Source of the DNA: an uncultured Oscillospiraceae bacterium
GTDB lineage: Bacteria > Bacillota > Clostridia > Oscillospirales > Oscillospiraceae
DNA: 64,000 bases
NCBI GenBank assembly: GCA_934597255.1
Contig: CAKTQV010000005.1
Location: 1 to 64,000 of the forward strand
Direction of reading: 5' to 3'
This document shows, one piece after another, positions 1 to 9,584 of this stretch; position 1 is the first letter of the stretch; the number at the start of each line of letters is the position of its first letter. Below the pieces are notes generated by a model. That model saw nothing but the letters and a program-made list of their open reading frames with translations, ran no database searches and had not been told where the DNA came from. Position numbers and translations under genes: made by a program.

Positions 1-3000
1 GATTGAAATCGCGGTGTCTGCCCCCGGTGCCACACCTACTGCTAGTCGCACCCCTCACGGGGTGCGTGGATTGAAATCCAAAGCTGGGCCGCCGTTGCAG
101 CGGCGACCCGGTGTCGCACCCCTCACGGGGTGCGTGGATTGAAATTCGGCCGCCTTAACGGCGGAAGCGGACAGCGACTACGTCGCACCCCTCACGGGGT
201 GCGTGGATTGAAATCCATTATATAGAGTGGCCGGGGGGGTCTCGTCATTTGTCGCACCCCTCACGGGGTGCGTGGATTGAAATGCCGCGGCCGTCGCTGC
301 CTGCGTGATCTCGGCGCTGTCGCACCCCTCACGGGGTGCGTGGATTGAAATGTGTACCGCAAGGGCCACCGGACGTACATCCCGCGCTTGGTCGCACCCC
401 TCACGGGGTGCGTGGATTGAAATGCTCACATCCGGGCGCTCGGCCGTCGGGCGTCCCGGTCGCACCCCTCACGGGGTGCGTGGATTGAAATGTAAGTTTT
501 GCGCACTGTATCACGTCTCGGCGGATGTCGCACCCCTCACGGGGTGCGTGGATTGAAATTCAAGGACGTCCTCGGGGCGCTGTTTGCCCCGGACGGTCGC
601 ACCCCTCACGGGGTGCGTGGATTGAAATCTGCAGGTGCTCGCAATCCTCCAGCGCGACCAGGGCGGTCGCACCCCTCACGGGGTGCGTGGATTGAAATGT
701 CGTGAGCGCAAAAAACGGAGACGTAGCCTTTGGTCGCACCCCTCACGGGGTGCGTGGATTGAAATCCGTTAAAGGCGTCAAATAGATCGGGCTTGTAGGC
801 GAGGTCGCACCCCTCACGGGGTGCGTGGATTGAAATATCCCTCTTTGTCCTCCTCCGCTCTCAGTGCGTCGTCGCACCCCTCACGGGGTGCGTGGATTGA
901 AATGGCCGTGATCGTCTGGCTGATCGTCAACGAGCTGTCGCACCCCTCACGGGGTGCGTGGATTGAAATGTCTATTCGGCCACCTCCGGACGGCGAGGCG
1001 TCGGGTCGCACCCCTCACGGGGTGCGTGGATTGAAATCGGAGCTGCTCGCCCGCTTTGACGCCGGGGAGATGTCGCACCCCTCACGGGGTGCGTGGATTG
1101 AAATCGCGGCTTGCCGACAACGACCACGGGGGCCGGGTCGCACCCCTCACGGGGTGCGTGGATTGAAATCCTTCTGCAGGAGACGGCGCGCGACAAGATT
1201 GAGTCGCACCCCTCACGGGGTGCGTGGATTGAAATTGGCGCTCGGGCCGGATCGCGCTAACGGTCGTGCCGGCGGTCGCACCCCTCACGGGGTGCGTGGA
1301 TTGAAATCACCTGGACAAAGCCCGTTTGAGATCCCGCTCCATGCGTCGCACCCCTCACGGGGTGCGTGGATTGAAATGCCCAGCTCCGTCAGCTGCCGCG
1401 TATGCCGGTCGTCGCACCCCTCACGGGGTGCGTGGATTGAAATAAGCGGTACGCCGGGCGGCTGCGGACGGCGTACCGTCGCACCCCTCACGGGGTGCGT
1501 GGATTGAAATCCGGTCGTAAGCTGCGCCTGCCGGACGACCACCTGTCGCACCCCTCACGGGGTGCGTGGATTGAAATGGCGATATGCCTCGCGCTCCTCA
1601 ATGTGCAGCCGTCGCACCCCTCACGGGGTGCGTGGATTGAAATATCCCAAATCGGACATCCGCCATTTTCCGGAAAGTCGCACCCCTCACGGGGTGCGTG
1701 GATTGAAATCGCTTGTTTTGCGCGCAGCGCTCGTTATACGCCGCGTCGCACCCCTCACGGGGTGCGTGGATTGAAATCAGCAGCGCGTCCAAGTGGTCGA
1801 CAGCGTAATCGGTCGCACCCCTCACGGGGTGCGTGGATTGAAATGGCATGGCCGCCCATGCTATCACACCCTCGATGTCGTCGCACCCCTCACGGGGTGC
1901 GTGGATTGAAATTGGTCTGACCGCGCCATGCGCGTCGGGGACCGAGTGTCGCACCCCTCACGGGGTGCGTGGATTGAAATCGCGGTGTCTGCCCCCGGTG
2001 CCACACCTACTGCTAGTCGCACCCCTCACGGGGTGCGTGGATTGAAATATCGAATCTAGTTACACAGACAGCACGGGGCGGTCGCACCCCTCACGGGGTG
2101 CGTGGATTGAAATAAAAACATGTTTAAGGCTATCTGATTTTGGATAAAAGTCGCACCCCTCACGGGGTGCGTGGATTGAAATCCAAAGCTGGGCCGCCGT
2201 TGCAGCGGCGACCCGGTCGCACCCCTCACGGGGTGCGTGGATTGAAATTCGCCCCACACCTCGGTCGCGTCGGCCACGGCCTGCCGCAGTCGCACCCCTC
2301 ACGGGGTGCGTGGATTGAAATTCGCCTTTCGGACGTTTTTTTTTGGCTAAAGTCTCGTCGCACCCCTCACGGGGTGCGTGGATTGAAATCACAAATCGAG
2401 AAATTGCGGAATAATATCATTGAGTCGCACCCCTCACGGGGTGCGTGGATTGAAATGCTTTGGAAATGGAGTGCGGAAGTTTCCGTGCGGTCGCACCCCT
2501 CACGGGGTGCGTGGATTGAAATGGTGCGGTACTGGCCGAGCGTGGATTTGCATATGCGCGTCGCACCCCTCACGGGGTGCGTGGATTGAAATGTGTAGGG
2601 GTTGCGAATGGTTTCGGCGTTGAGCAGTCGCACCCCTCACGGGGTGCGTGGATTGAAATCCATTGCAAGCCCCACGATCATCACCGTGAGCAGTCGCACC
2701 CCTCACGGGGTGCGTGGATTGAAATTGGCCCTTGATCTTGCCGATATACAGGTCGTAGCGTCGCACCCCTCACGGGGTGCGTGGATTGAAATTCCGGACG
2801 GCGAGGCGTCGGCTTGGCGCACCGCCGGTCGCACCCCTCACGGGGTGCGTGGATTGAAATGCTCACATCCGGGCGCTCGGCCGTCGGGCGTCCCGCCGTC
2901 GCACCCCTCACGGGGTGCGTGGATTGAAATGCGGCCAACCGCGGCAGCGCAAACTATGCCTGGGCGTCGCACCCCTCACGGGGTGCGTGGATTGAAATGG

Positions 3001-3802
3001 CTGGCGCGACGACGGCTGGCTGGATATGAGTAACGTCGCACCCCTTGCGGGGTGCGTGGATTGAAATCGGACGGTCGGGGCCGCGGACTACGCGGCGGCG
3101 CGGTCGCACCCCTTGCGGGGTGCGTGGATTGAAATTTACGCTCTCGGCAACGGGACGATACTGGGCTATGTCGCACCCCTTGCGGGGTGCGTGGATTGAA
3201 ATCAAGGTTGGCGGCGCTATCCTGAAGGGCGTTGGAGTCGCACCCCTCACGGGGTGCGTGGATTGAAATACGGTCGGCCACATGGATATAGCCGCGCGTG
3301 CTGCGTCACACCCCTCACGGGGTGCGTGGATTGAAATGTTCATTCTTGAAGTATTTACTTGATTGCACCATCGTCGCACCCTCACGGGGTGCGTGGATTG
3401 AAATTGGTTGGTGAGCTTACACCGGCAATAGATATGCGGCGTCGCACCCCTCACGGGGTGCGTGGATTGAAATGATCGCGTCGATTATGGCGGCGTCTGT
3501 ATCAAGGTCGCACCCCTCACGGGGTGCGTGGATTGAAATCGAGACGATTGTAGAGCCAATCGCCGGGGCAACTGTCGCACCCCTCACGGGGTGCGTGGAT
3601 TGAAATCTTCCGTTTTCAACATCATCGGCTCCGACGCGGAGGTCGCACCCCTCACGGGGTGCGTGGATTGAAATATCGAGCAGGTGTCACCGATATACGA
3701 ACTCATCGGTCGCACCCCTCACGGGGTGCGTGGATTGAAATTCGCCGTCGGGCGTTATAATGCCGGTGCCATTTTTGTCGCACCCCTTGCGGGGTGCGTG
3801 GA
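1..3802 (+). CRISPR. Type I-C-like CRISPR array, leader-distal part
   Basis: A partial repeat (1-9) and 56 further repeats start about every 68 bp from 45 to 3777, enclosing 56 spacers of about 33-39 nt. The 33-nt repeat begins GTCGCACCCC, has a palindromic core and ends GTGGATTGAAAT, which is typical of type I-C. That end gives the crRNA 5' handle, so the array reads left to right and the leader and cas genes should lie left of the window. Repeats near the right end degenerate: a TTGCGG core at 3035, 3103, 3170 and 3777, a G-to-A change at 3305, and a 1-nt deletion at 3373. The last repeat is cut after 26 nt at 3802. Open frames running through the array repeat one short peptide per unit and are not genes. 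Confidence 0.98.
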
Positions 3803-6336
3803 ATGTGCTCTCTTACTTTAGCCGCCGCCTCTGCGTCCGTGTAAGGCTGTGCCGAAAAAGCCCCCTTGCGCGCATCCTCCATAAGCGCCGCCGCCATCTC
3901 ATTTGTCGTAATATTGGCATTGACGAGCGTGGAGACGTGCTTGCTGACCTGCCCGCCGACAGCGTCGGTAACGGGAACATCCGTCGGAACGCGCCCTCGC
4001 TCCTCCAGCGTGGCTTGTGCCGCCGCCTCATTCACCGGATGATACCGGTCGGTGCTTTCCTGCCACCGTGAGACCGGATCAAAGCCGGCGTTCGCCGCGC
4101 CCAAGCCGTCGTCCCCATATCCGAGCGCCCGCATGAAATCGTCCGCTTCTGCGTCCTGCTTCGCGCGCAGCTCGCTTTCCGTATGCCCGCCGACAATGCG
4201 GCCCTTAGCCTCGATATACGCGCTGTCCGGCTGGACAAACTCGCCCTTGTAATAATACCCGTTTGTGAGCATATCGTCCAAACGGCGCTCGACACGTTTG
4301 GCAACAGCGTAATTCTCCTGCCCGTTGTCCTCAATGATGTTATCGCAAGCCTTGATAATATCCGGGCGGGAAATGCCGTCAAGCCCGTCCGCGAGCGTCG
4401 GCTTCCCGGCGTGCAGGTAGTATCCGCCATTCTGCGTTTTTTTCGTGTAGTCGCTGGAAAGAGCTTCACCTACATCCTCGCGCAAAACCTTGGCAGCCTC
4501 CACAAAGTAGGGGTGAAGCTCTGGGTGGTCAAAACTGAACGCCTTTGTCTGCTGGGAGGTCATGGCTTTCTCAGTGCGGTTGTCGATGTGATTCGCCTCG
4601 GTGTTCCGCCCCTTGGACGTTTCGCCGTTTCGTGCGCGTTCCTCGCCAATAAGCGCGAGCCTGTCAGACACTCTGCCCTGCTGCATATCAAGAAGCCGCT
4701 GGAGCGTCCCGGAAAGCCAGTCCTTTTCCTCCTGCGAGATATCACCGCCGCTCTGCTCGATCTCCCGCGCCCGGTTGTATCGCTCGGTATATTCTGCCGC
4801 AAGCTGTTCGAGCGATTCCACCCCCTGCGATTCGCTGTTGACAGCCGGGGCTTGCGCTGCCTCCTGCTGCGCAAGCAGCGAATCGCGGTAGGCGTAGGCG
4901 GATTCGTAGTCCATCAGCGGCAGCGCGTCCAGTTCGGCCTTTGTCGGCGGGGTTAGTTTGCCGAAATTCCGCACAACACTGTCCGCGTCCGTGTCCGTCG
5001 CCATCATGAAATAGATGTCCGGCGTTCCCTTGCTCGCGTCCCATCCGTCGTTGGCGTATTCCGGATTGAATGCCACACGGGCGACGGGAATAAAACCGTG
5101 CTGGGCATAAAGGATTACAAGCCCAGTCCCATAGCAGTCCAACTTTGTCCCTCCAGCGGCGATGGCCTGAGGGATAAGGCTCGCTGTTGCCCGGTTTGGC
5201 GCCCCCTTGCTCTTGTTGGCGAAAACCGCCTCGATGTCGCCGTCCGGCGCAATGCCAAAGCCGACAGAGCCGTTATCGTCCATGTACACGCGGACGCCGT
5301 TCTCCCGAATTTCCCGCTCGCTTTTCGGAGTGACCGCCCAGCCGTTTTTAGGATTGGACGCTCTCGCCTCGTCAAGCGCAGAAGAAAACGCGGCGCTGTC
5401 CGCAGAGGCATCCCTTGCCTCCACAAACGCAACGCCGCGTGAACGGATAGTGTCTTTCGCTTGGCCGCTCAGTACGAATCCAGAACCGACAGAAACTCCA
5501 CCAAGTCCATCCCGTCCTTGGCTATTTGAATCGCGCTCCTCGTGTACTCCGGGTATTCCTCCAGAATCCGAAGGAATGCTTCCAACTGCTCCGGTGTCAG
5601 TCCGCGAGCCATTGTCTGCGCCTGTTCCTGCATTGTCCACACCCCCTGAGACCATGTTTTCCTTGGTATCAGTATATGCGGCATCTGCGGCGTTGTCAAT
5701 ATTCGATTGTGTGGTTCGCCCCTGTACAGCCTCGGTTTCCTGCCTCGTCCCGCGGTTCTGGTATATGTCAAGCGTCGTCTGGCGCGGGCTCTGCGACGCC
5801 TGCTGCGCCGCCGTATGCGTCGCGGGGTCGGTATCGACGACCGTGCTTTCCGTCTGCCTCGTTCCGCGATTTTGGTACATATTCCGCACTTCGCGCAGCA
5901 TTGCCTCCAGCCGCGCCTCCCCGTCCGCTTCTGCGGCGTTTAACACGCCGCCCTCGCCTTGGGCGGCCTGCGCCCCGGTCGTTATGCCTCCCGCGCCAGC
6001 CGCGCCCTGCGCGGCGTTCTGCGATTCGCTGTTGACAGCCGTCTCGCCCTGTGTTATATTGGAAGCGGCGGGAGTACCCGCCGACCCCGCAGAGGAAAGG
6101 CCAGCTTGATGGATCTGGTTACTTGGCCCCTGCGGGGTTATTGCTATGTCCACAAGCCGGTGCGTTCGATAGTTGTTCACATCTGCACACGACGCAACAT
6201 CAAAGGAAACAATATAGCCTTTCCCGTTGATTGTTACGGGAGCCTCAAAGTAATCATAGCGACCTACATTCGGATTGTATTCCTTCCCGCGTTTCCCGTA
6301 TTCGCCGCTCCCGACATACTCCGCCATTTGTATAAT
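3803..6336 (-). pseudogene. Fragment of a phage MuF/polyvalent-type protein gene lying between two CRISPR repeats
   Basis: About 840 codons stay open on the minus strand and both ends are cut exactly at CRISPR repeats. The first recognisable part, around 6330-6120 (EAPVTINGKGYIVSFDV, then NYRTHRLVDI), resembles the C-terminal half of a phage BECR-fold nuclease domain; its N-terminal half is missing. A low-complexity Gln/Ala/Gly linker follows. Around 5480-4970 a GNAT-like block contains LDCYGTGLVILYAQHGFIPV. A helical region of the kind found in polyvalent phage proteins then runs to the end, which stops mid-domain. The ATG at 6327 has no well-placed ribosome site. I read this as a dead gene piece from a phage or prophage. 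The family assignment is from memory of such proteins. Confidence 0.7.
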
Positions 6337-6407
6337 GTCGCACCTCGCAAGGGGTGCGTGGATTGAAATACGGAAGACACGCTGCTCTCTGCAATGGAGG
6401 CCGCCGG
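6337..6407 (+). repeat. Orphan distal CRISPR repeat plus one spacer-like segment
   Basis: Positions 6337-6369 hold a full 33-nt copy of the array repeat. It differs only in the core, with TCGCAA where the consensus has CCTCAC. A 38-nt spacer-like segment follows (6370-6407), and then GTCGCA (6408-6413), which could be the start of a decayed last repeat. This unit has the same orientation and phase as the main array, so it probably was its trailer end before the 2,534 bp of phage DNA came to separate them. Confidence 0.85.
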
Positions 6408-6433
6408 GTCGCATTCTCGCACAGGGGGAAGGA

Positions 6434-6645
6434 TGAACACGCGCGTCCGAGAAACACTCAGCGACACCGCAGCAAATGCGGATGAACGGGTGTATGGAGA
6501 TCGGCGCGCTCAGGAGTGGCCGGTCTTGTTTCACATCAAGGGGAAAGACGTTGTGCTGGAGAGCCGGGACGGGGAATTTATCGCGGTCATGAGAGGAGCG
6601 GCGGATCATGAGAGGATTGTGTACGCCAGAGAGCGGCAAATTTAA
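6434..6645 (+). pseudogene. Toxin C-terminal fragment, copy 1
   Basis: The frame encodes a piece with NADERVYG, PVLFHIKG, DVVLESRDGEFIAV and MRGAADH. It aligns without gaps to the C-terminus of copy 2 (6983-7478). The N-terminal part is missing and the frame starts next to the CRISPR trailer. The end overlaps the immunity-like gene at 6608 by 38 nt, the same arrangement seen in the other three copies. The pattern, a small basic nuclease-like tail with an immunity gene overlapping its stop, fits the C-terminal toxin module of a phage MuF polymorphic toxin. Catalytic residues cannot be assigned from sequence alone. Confidence 0.6.
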
Positions 6646-6937
6646 GGATTTCTTTGAGAGAGCGGTGCAAAGGACGGCGAGAAATCAAGGAGCTGTATTC
6701 TTTCTGCAATGTGGAGAGGGTCGAGATTTTAAGTGCGGCGATTTAGAGGGCATGGATCTCTTTGGCTGGCTTGTCCCGGAGGCGGAGGCGGATGAATTTG
6801 AAGCGATGTGGGAGAGAAACCCGAATGATTTCGAGGCGCTGAGCGCATGGAATGATATGCTGTGCTTTGCCGAGTGGGAAATGGCTGATGGAAAGATTGA
6901 AATCCAGTTCAAATTCTACGATAACTTTTATGACTGA
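6608..6937 (+). CDS. Immunity-like protein, copy 1
   Basis: This 109-residue acidic, soluble protein has no signal peptide. It is a paralogue of the products at 7441, 7824 and 9911(-). All share MRGLC or a close variant at the start, a central Phe-rich strand (GAVFFLQ), the block DLFGWLVPEAEADEFE and a C-terminal FAEWEMADGKI. The start is fixed by overlap with the toxin fragment ending at 6645. Small acidic genes overlapping or following a toxin tail are typically immunity proteins, so I infer it neutralises the linked toxin. I do not recognise a named family. Confidence 0.7.
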   Translation: MRGLCTPESGKFKDFFERAVQRTARNQGAVFFLQCGEGRDFKCGDLEGMDLFGWLVPEAEADEFEAMWERNPNDFEALSAWNDMLCFAEWEMADGKIEIQFKFYDNFYD

Positions 6938-6982
6938 TGGCAAATAGAAAGGGCAACCAGCAGCCGACGGCGGCGGTGGTGC
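6929..6982 (+). repeat. 54-bp direct repeat, copy A
   Basis: These 54 bases recur exactly at 8142-8195. They begin inside the last codons of immunity copy 1 and extend past the stop. The right flank after copy A is a MuF-like gene fragment, whereas after copy B it is a hairpin. This is what unequal recombination or cassette insertion at the 3' end of an immunity gene would leave. Confidence 0.9.
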
Positions 6983-7478
6983 ATTCCGCCGGAACGCCTT
7001 TTGCCGCTGCGTCGTGACTTACGAGCCGGGCGACGGGCGGCGGCAGAATGTACACACGAAGCGCTGGGAGGACGCCAGCACAGAGAAAATCGAGGCGCGG
7101 AAGAACGTTGGCCTGACATCGGGCTACGACAAAGCCCGCTATCCCATCAATCCGGCGACGAACGAGCGGTATATCGACCACGAGCTGGTCATCACGGATG
7201 AGCAATTCGGGAAAAAGGTCGGAAAACACGCCGTGGACTATGGACTGAACCCGGGGGACAAGGCGGCGCGGGAAAAATTCCGTGCACTCGTAAATGACAT
7301 CGTAAAAAACGCGGATGAGCGTGTATACGGAGAGTGGGAAGGTCAGAAAAATCCGGTCTTGTTCCACATCAAGGGCGATGACGTCGTGCTGGAAAGCAGA
7401 GACGGGGGATTTATTTCGATTTTCAGAGGAGGCGCGAGAAATGCGTGGATTATGCACATCCGAGAGGGAGCGATTTAA
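6983..7478 (+). pseudogene. MuF-type toxin C-terminal fragment, copy 2
   Basis: This is the longest of the four toxin remnants, about 165 codons. It opens with NAFCRCVVTYEPGDG, which resembles the Cys-rich end of the SPP1 gp7/MuF minor head domain. A basic linker (NVHTKRW) follows, then the putative toxin part with RYPINPATNERYIDHELV, KKVGKHAVDYGLNPGDKAAR and a tail NPVLFHIKGDDVVLES. The N-terminal MuF body is absent because the frame begins right after the 54-bp repeat. Phage MuF proteins with C-terminal polymorphic toxins are an established class. A BECR-type RNase fold is possible but unproven here. Confidence 0.6.
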
Positions 7479-7749
7479 GAACTTCTTTGCATTGGTGCAG
7501 GAGGAGGCGCAGAAAAAAGGCGCCATATTCTTTCTGGAGAGCGGGGAGGGCAACCATTTTGACTATGGCGATCTGGGCTGCACAGATCTCTTTGGCTGGC
7601 TCATCCCGGAGGCAGAGGCGGATGAGTTTGAGACGATATGGAGGAATAACCCTCATGACCTGAAAGCGCTGAACGACTGGTATGACGAGTCATGCTTTGC
7701 GAGATGGGAAAAGGACGGCGGGGAAATCAAGATCCATTTTGAGTTCTAA
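7441..7749 (+). CDS. Immunity-like protein, copy 2
   Basis: This 102-residue paralogue of the 6608 gene starts with MRGLCTSERERFKNFF and contains DLFGWLIPEAEADEFETIW. The ATG lies inside the end of toxin fragment 2, giving a 38-nt overlap, as in the other copies. Its last 25 residues differ from the other three (ARWEKDGGEIKIHFEF) and it lacks the FYDKFYD tail, so this copy has diverged or been recombined. It is probably an immunity protein for the MuF-type toxin. Confidence 0.7.
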   Translation: MRGLCTSERERFKNFFALVQEEAQKKGAIFFLESGEGNHFDYGDLGCTDLFGWLIPEAEADEFETIWRNNPHDLKALNDWYDESCFARWEKDGGEIKIHFEF

Positions 7750-7750
7750 G

Positions 7751-7855
7751 GCTGAGGGCGAGGACGTTGTGCTGGAAAATGTGAGGGGTGAGTTTATTAC
7801 GATTTTGAAGGGAGGAATAACAAATGCGAGGGTTGCCAGAGCCAGAGGGCGATAA
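7751..7855 (+). pseudogene. Toxin C-terminal fragment, copy 3
   Basis: Only about 34 codons remain, reading EDVVLENVRGEFITI, then LKGGITNARV. They match the last part of toxin copies 1 and 2. The fragment starts 2 nt after the stop of immunity copy 2 and overlaps the next immunity gene. It has no start codon of its own and is a relic showing that each immunity gene was once joined to a toxin end. Confidence 0.65.
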
Positions 7856-8150
7856 ATTTCTGCGCTTTTTCAAGCTGGTGCAGGAGGCCGCGAAGGAACA
7901 AGGCGGGATATTCTTCTTGGAGACCGGAGACGGTCACGATTTTGAGAACAACGAGATGGAGGGAGAAGATCTTTTTGGTTGGCTCATCCCGGCGGCGGAA
8001 GCGGATAGGTTTGAAGAAATATGGCGGAAAGATCCGCACGACCTTGACGCACTGGAGGCGTGGGAGGATGTTCTTGGCTTTGCCGAGTGGGAAATGGCTG
8101 ACGGAAAGATCAAGATCCAGTTCAAATTCTACGATAAATTCTATGACTGA
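7824..8150 (+). CDS. Immunity-like protein, copy 3
   Basis: This 108-residue paralogue starts MRGLPEPEGDKF and carries DLFGWLIPAAEADRFEEIW. Its C-terminus, EAWEDVLGFAEWEMADGKI followed by FKFYDKFYD, is almost identical to that of the inverted copy 4 at 9585-9911, closer than to its neighbours. The N-terminal half is more divergent. It overlaps toxin fragment 3 at its 5' end, and its stop lies in copy B of the 54-bp repeat. Confidence 0.7.
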   Translation: MRGLPEPEGDKFLRFFKLVQEAAKEQGGIFFLETGDGHDFENNEMEGEDLFGWLIPAAEADRFEEIWRKDPHDLDALEAWEDVLGFAEWEMADGKIKIQFKFYDKFYD

Positions 8151-8195
8151 TGGCAAATAGAAAGGGCAACCAGCAGCCGACGGCGGCGGTGGTGC
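8142..8195 (+). repeat. 54-bp direct repeat, copy B
   Basis: Exact second copy of 6929-6982, starting in the last codons of immunity copy 3. The sequences diverge directly after GGTGGTGC. Recombination between the two copies would delete the 1.2 kb holding cassettes 2 and 3. Confidence 0.9.
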
Positions 8196-8219
8196 GGCCC
8201 CCGGCACAGGGGCCGCACC
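8191..8219 (+). terminator. Hairpin ending the immunity cassette row
   Basis: A perfect 11-bp stem, GGTGCGGCCCC and GGGGCCGCACC, with a 7-nt loop. There is no T-run, so intrinsic termination is uncertain. It overlaps the end of the 54-bp repeat. Confidence 0.5.
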
Positions 8220-8334
8220 ACCGCATTTGGTTCATCGGACTCAGCCGCGCGTCAGCATGGAGACGGCTTTCTCTCTGTACGCCGCGCAGAGCGTGTCATT
8301 GCGCTCGATTTTGCAACCTCCACGACCCCGGACT

Positions 8335-9189
8335 TCATGGGCCGTTCCTCTCCCGCTGCGGCGCGAAATAGTGCGCCCGCGCATAGGCGAACTGTCTGTT
8401 GAACGCCTCCGCCGCTTCGACGCTGCGCGCGTCCTGCGGCCGCATCATGTCGAAGGCGTGCATGTCGCTGTGATACACGTCCAGCTCCGCCGGGACGCCT
8501 GCGGCGCGCAGCCGCTCAAAATAGTGAACCGTCTCGGCATAGAACGGCTCGCCGTCCCCGACGAAGGAATACGCGGGCGGCAGACCGGAAAAGTCCTCCA
8601 GCCGCGCCGGCGCGGCATAGGGCGTGAGCGCCGCGCGGTCCGTCCCGCGCAGATACAGCCGCCACGCCATGTGGTTGCGCCGGGTGTTCCAGACCTTCCC
8701 GTGGTTGTCGCGCGAGCTCTCCGTGTCCCGGTCGTCGAGCATCGGATACAGCGGCATCTGGAACGCCACGCGCACCGCGCCCTCGTCCCGCGCACGGATG
8801 CAGACGGCGGCGCACAGCCCGCCGCCCGCGCTCTCGCCGCCCACCATGAGCTGGTCGCTCCGCACGCCGAGCGCCGCGGCCTGCTCCTTCAGATACAGCA
8901 GCGCCGCGTAGCAGTCCTCCATCGCCGCGGGCCACGGGGCCCACGGCGCCAGCCGGTAGCCCGGCGACAGCACCACCGCGCCGTACCGCTTCACCAGATC
9001 CACCGCGCGGGACATGTGGACCATCTCCTTCATCCCCGCGATGTAGCCGCCGCCGTGAAGCCACAGGACGCCCGCGGCGTCCTTCGGCGCGGCCAGCGGC
9101 GAGAGCACCAGCGCCGGGATGCCGCCGCGCTCCGTCGGGATGCGGATCTTCCGGACGCGGACGTCCCGGTCGGGTCTCATTGAGCGCAT
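8335..9189 (-). CDS. Alpha/beta-hydrolase, HSL/acetyl-esterase type
   Basis: This is a probable cytoplasmic carboxylesterase. The hormone-sensitive-lipase signature HGGGY (oxyanion hole) is present, followed by the nucleophile elbow GGESAGGG. An Asp lies in GDGEPFYAE and a His in SDMHAFD, which completes the triad order Ser-Asp-His. About 284 residues are counted from the ATG at 9189, a normal length. The start is uncertain. The same frame is open to 9321, and in another frame an ATG with a good GGGAGG site starts a 28-codon peptide that runs into a stop at this point, so the true N-terminus may have been lost by frameshift. It sits between inverted toxin-immunity cassettes and is unlikely to be related to them. 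Confidence 0.75.
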   Translation of the reverse strand: MRSMRPDRDVRVRKIRIPTERGGIPALVLSPLAAPKDAAGVLWLHGGGYIAGMKEMVHMSRAVDLVKRYGAVVLSPGYRLAPWAPWPAAMEDCYAALLYLKEQAAALGVRSDQLMVGGESAGGGLCAAVCIRARDEGAVRVAFQMPLYPMLDDRDTESSRDNHGKVWNTRRNHMAWRLYLRGTDRAALTPYAAPARLEDFSGLPPAYSFVGDGEPFYAETVHYFERLRAAGVPAELDVYHSDMHAFDMMRPQDARSVEAAEAFNRQFAYARAHYFAPQRERNGP

Positions 9190-9321
9190 GCCGCGCCCCT
9201 GCCCTTCCTCTGGTCGCCGGCGATCGCAAACGCGCGCTCCGCCGGGCAGGCCGTCCATTTCATGGCATTGTCCTCCCATCGCTTCAAAAATATCCGCCGG
9301 GGCCTCCGGCGGAGCCCGCAC

Positions 9322-9584
9322 TTTTATCCATACGGAAGCCGGGCAGACAGCGCCTGCTTATACGCCCCGCGCCCACTCTCCAACGACTTGATCTCCACAG
9401 CCGTCCCGAAGCCGAACGCCCGCTTGAAATACGGCGGCGCATCGACCCAGCCGGATTCGAATATCCTGGTCCAGCATGGAAACTTTATCGGGAGCAGCCC
9501 GCACCTCAATTGCCTTCTCAACTACCGCTTCCCGATAGTTCTCCATGGAATAAGACCGGCCACTCCTGAGTGCGTCATTCGCCA
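9322..9584 (-). other. Scrambled remnant sequence with a toxin-like piece
   Basis: No intact gene is seen. Just downstream of immunity copy 4, the minus strand carries about 19 bp identical to toxin copy 1 (CTCAGGAGTGGCCGGTCTT, coding QEWPVLF in one frame). Beyond it a short frame (9358-9585) and a second one (9324-9521) look like two halves of one decayed coding region, joined by a frameshift near 9450. I do not recognise the product. It supports the reading of this area as a mosaic prophage relic. Confidence 0.4.

Noticed and set aside
178..3454. Many long open frames across the CRISPR array on both strands
   Set aside because: They encode one short peptide per 68-bp unit, read from the repeat itself, with no ribosome sites. 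They are artefacts of a stop-free repeat.
1..6407. Self-targeting spacers against the prophage relics in this window
   Set aside because: Spot comparisons by eye gave no match of a spacer to 3803-9970. A full search was not possible, so this is unproven rather than excluded.
6337..6639. N-terminal extension of the phage fragment through the repeat to an ATG at 6639
   Set aside because: The added residues come from antisense of the CRISPR repeat and of toxin copy 1, so they are chance read-through, not a real start.
8227..9183. Long plus-strand frame opposite the esterase
   Set aside because: It is Arg- and His-rich with no motif, typical of antisense read-through in GC-rich DNA. The minus strand has the HGGGY and GESAGG motifs.
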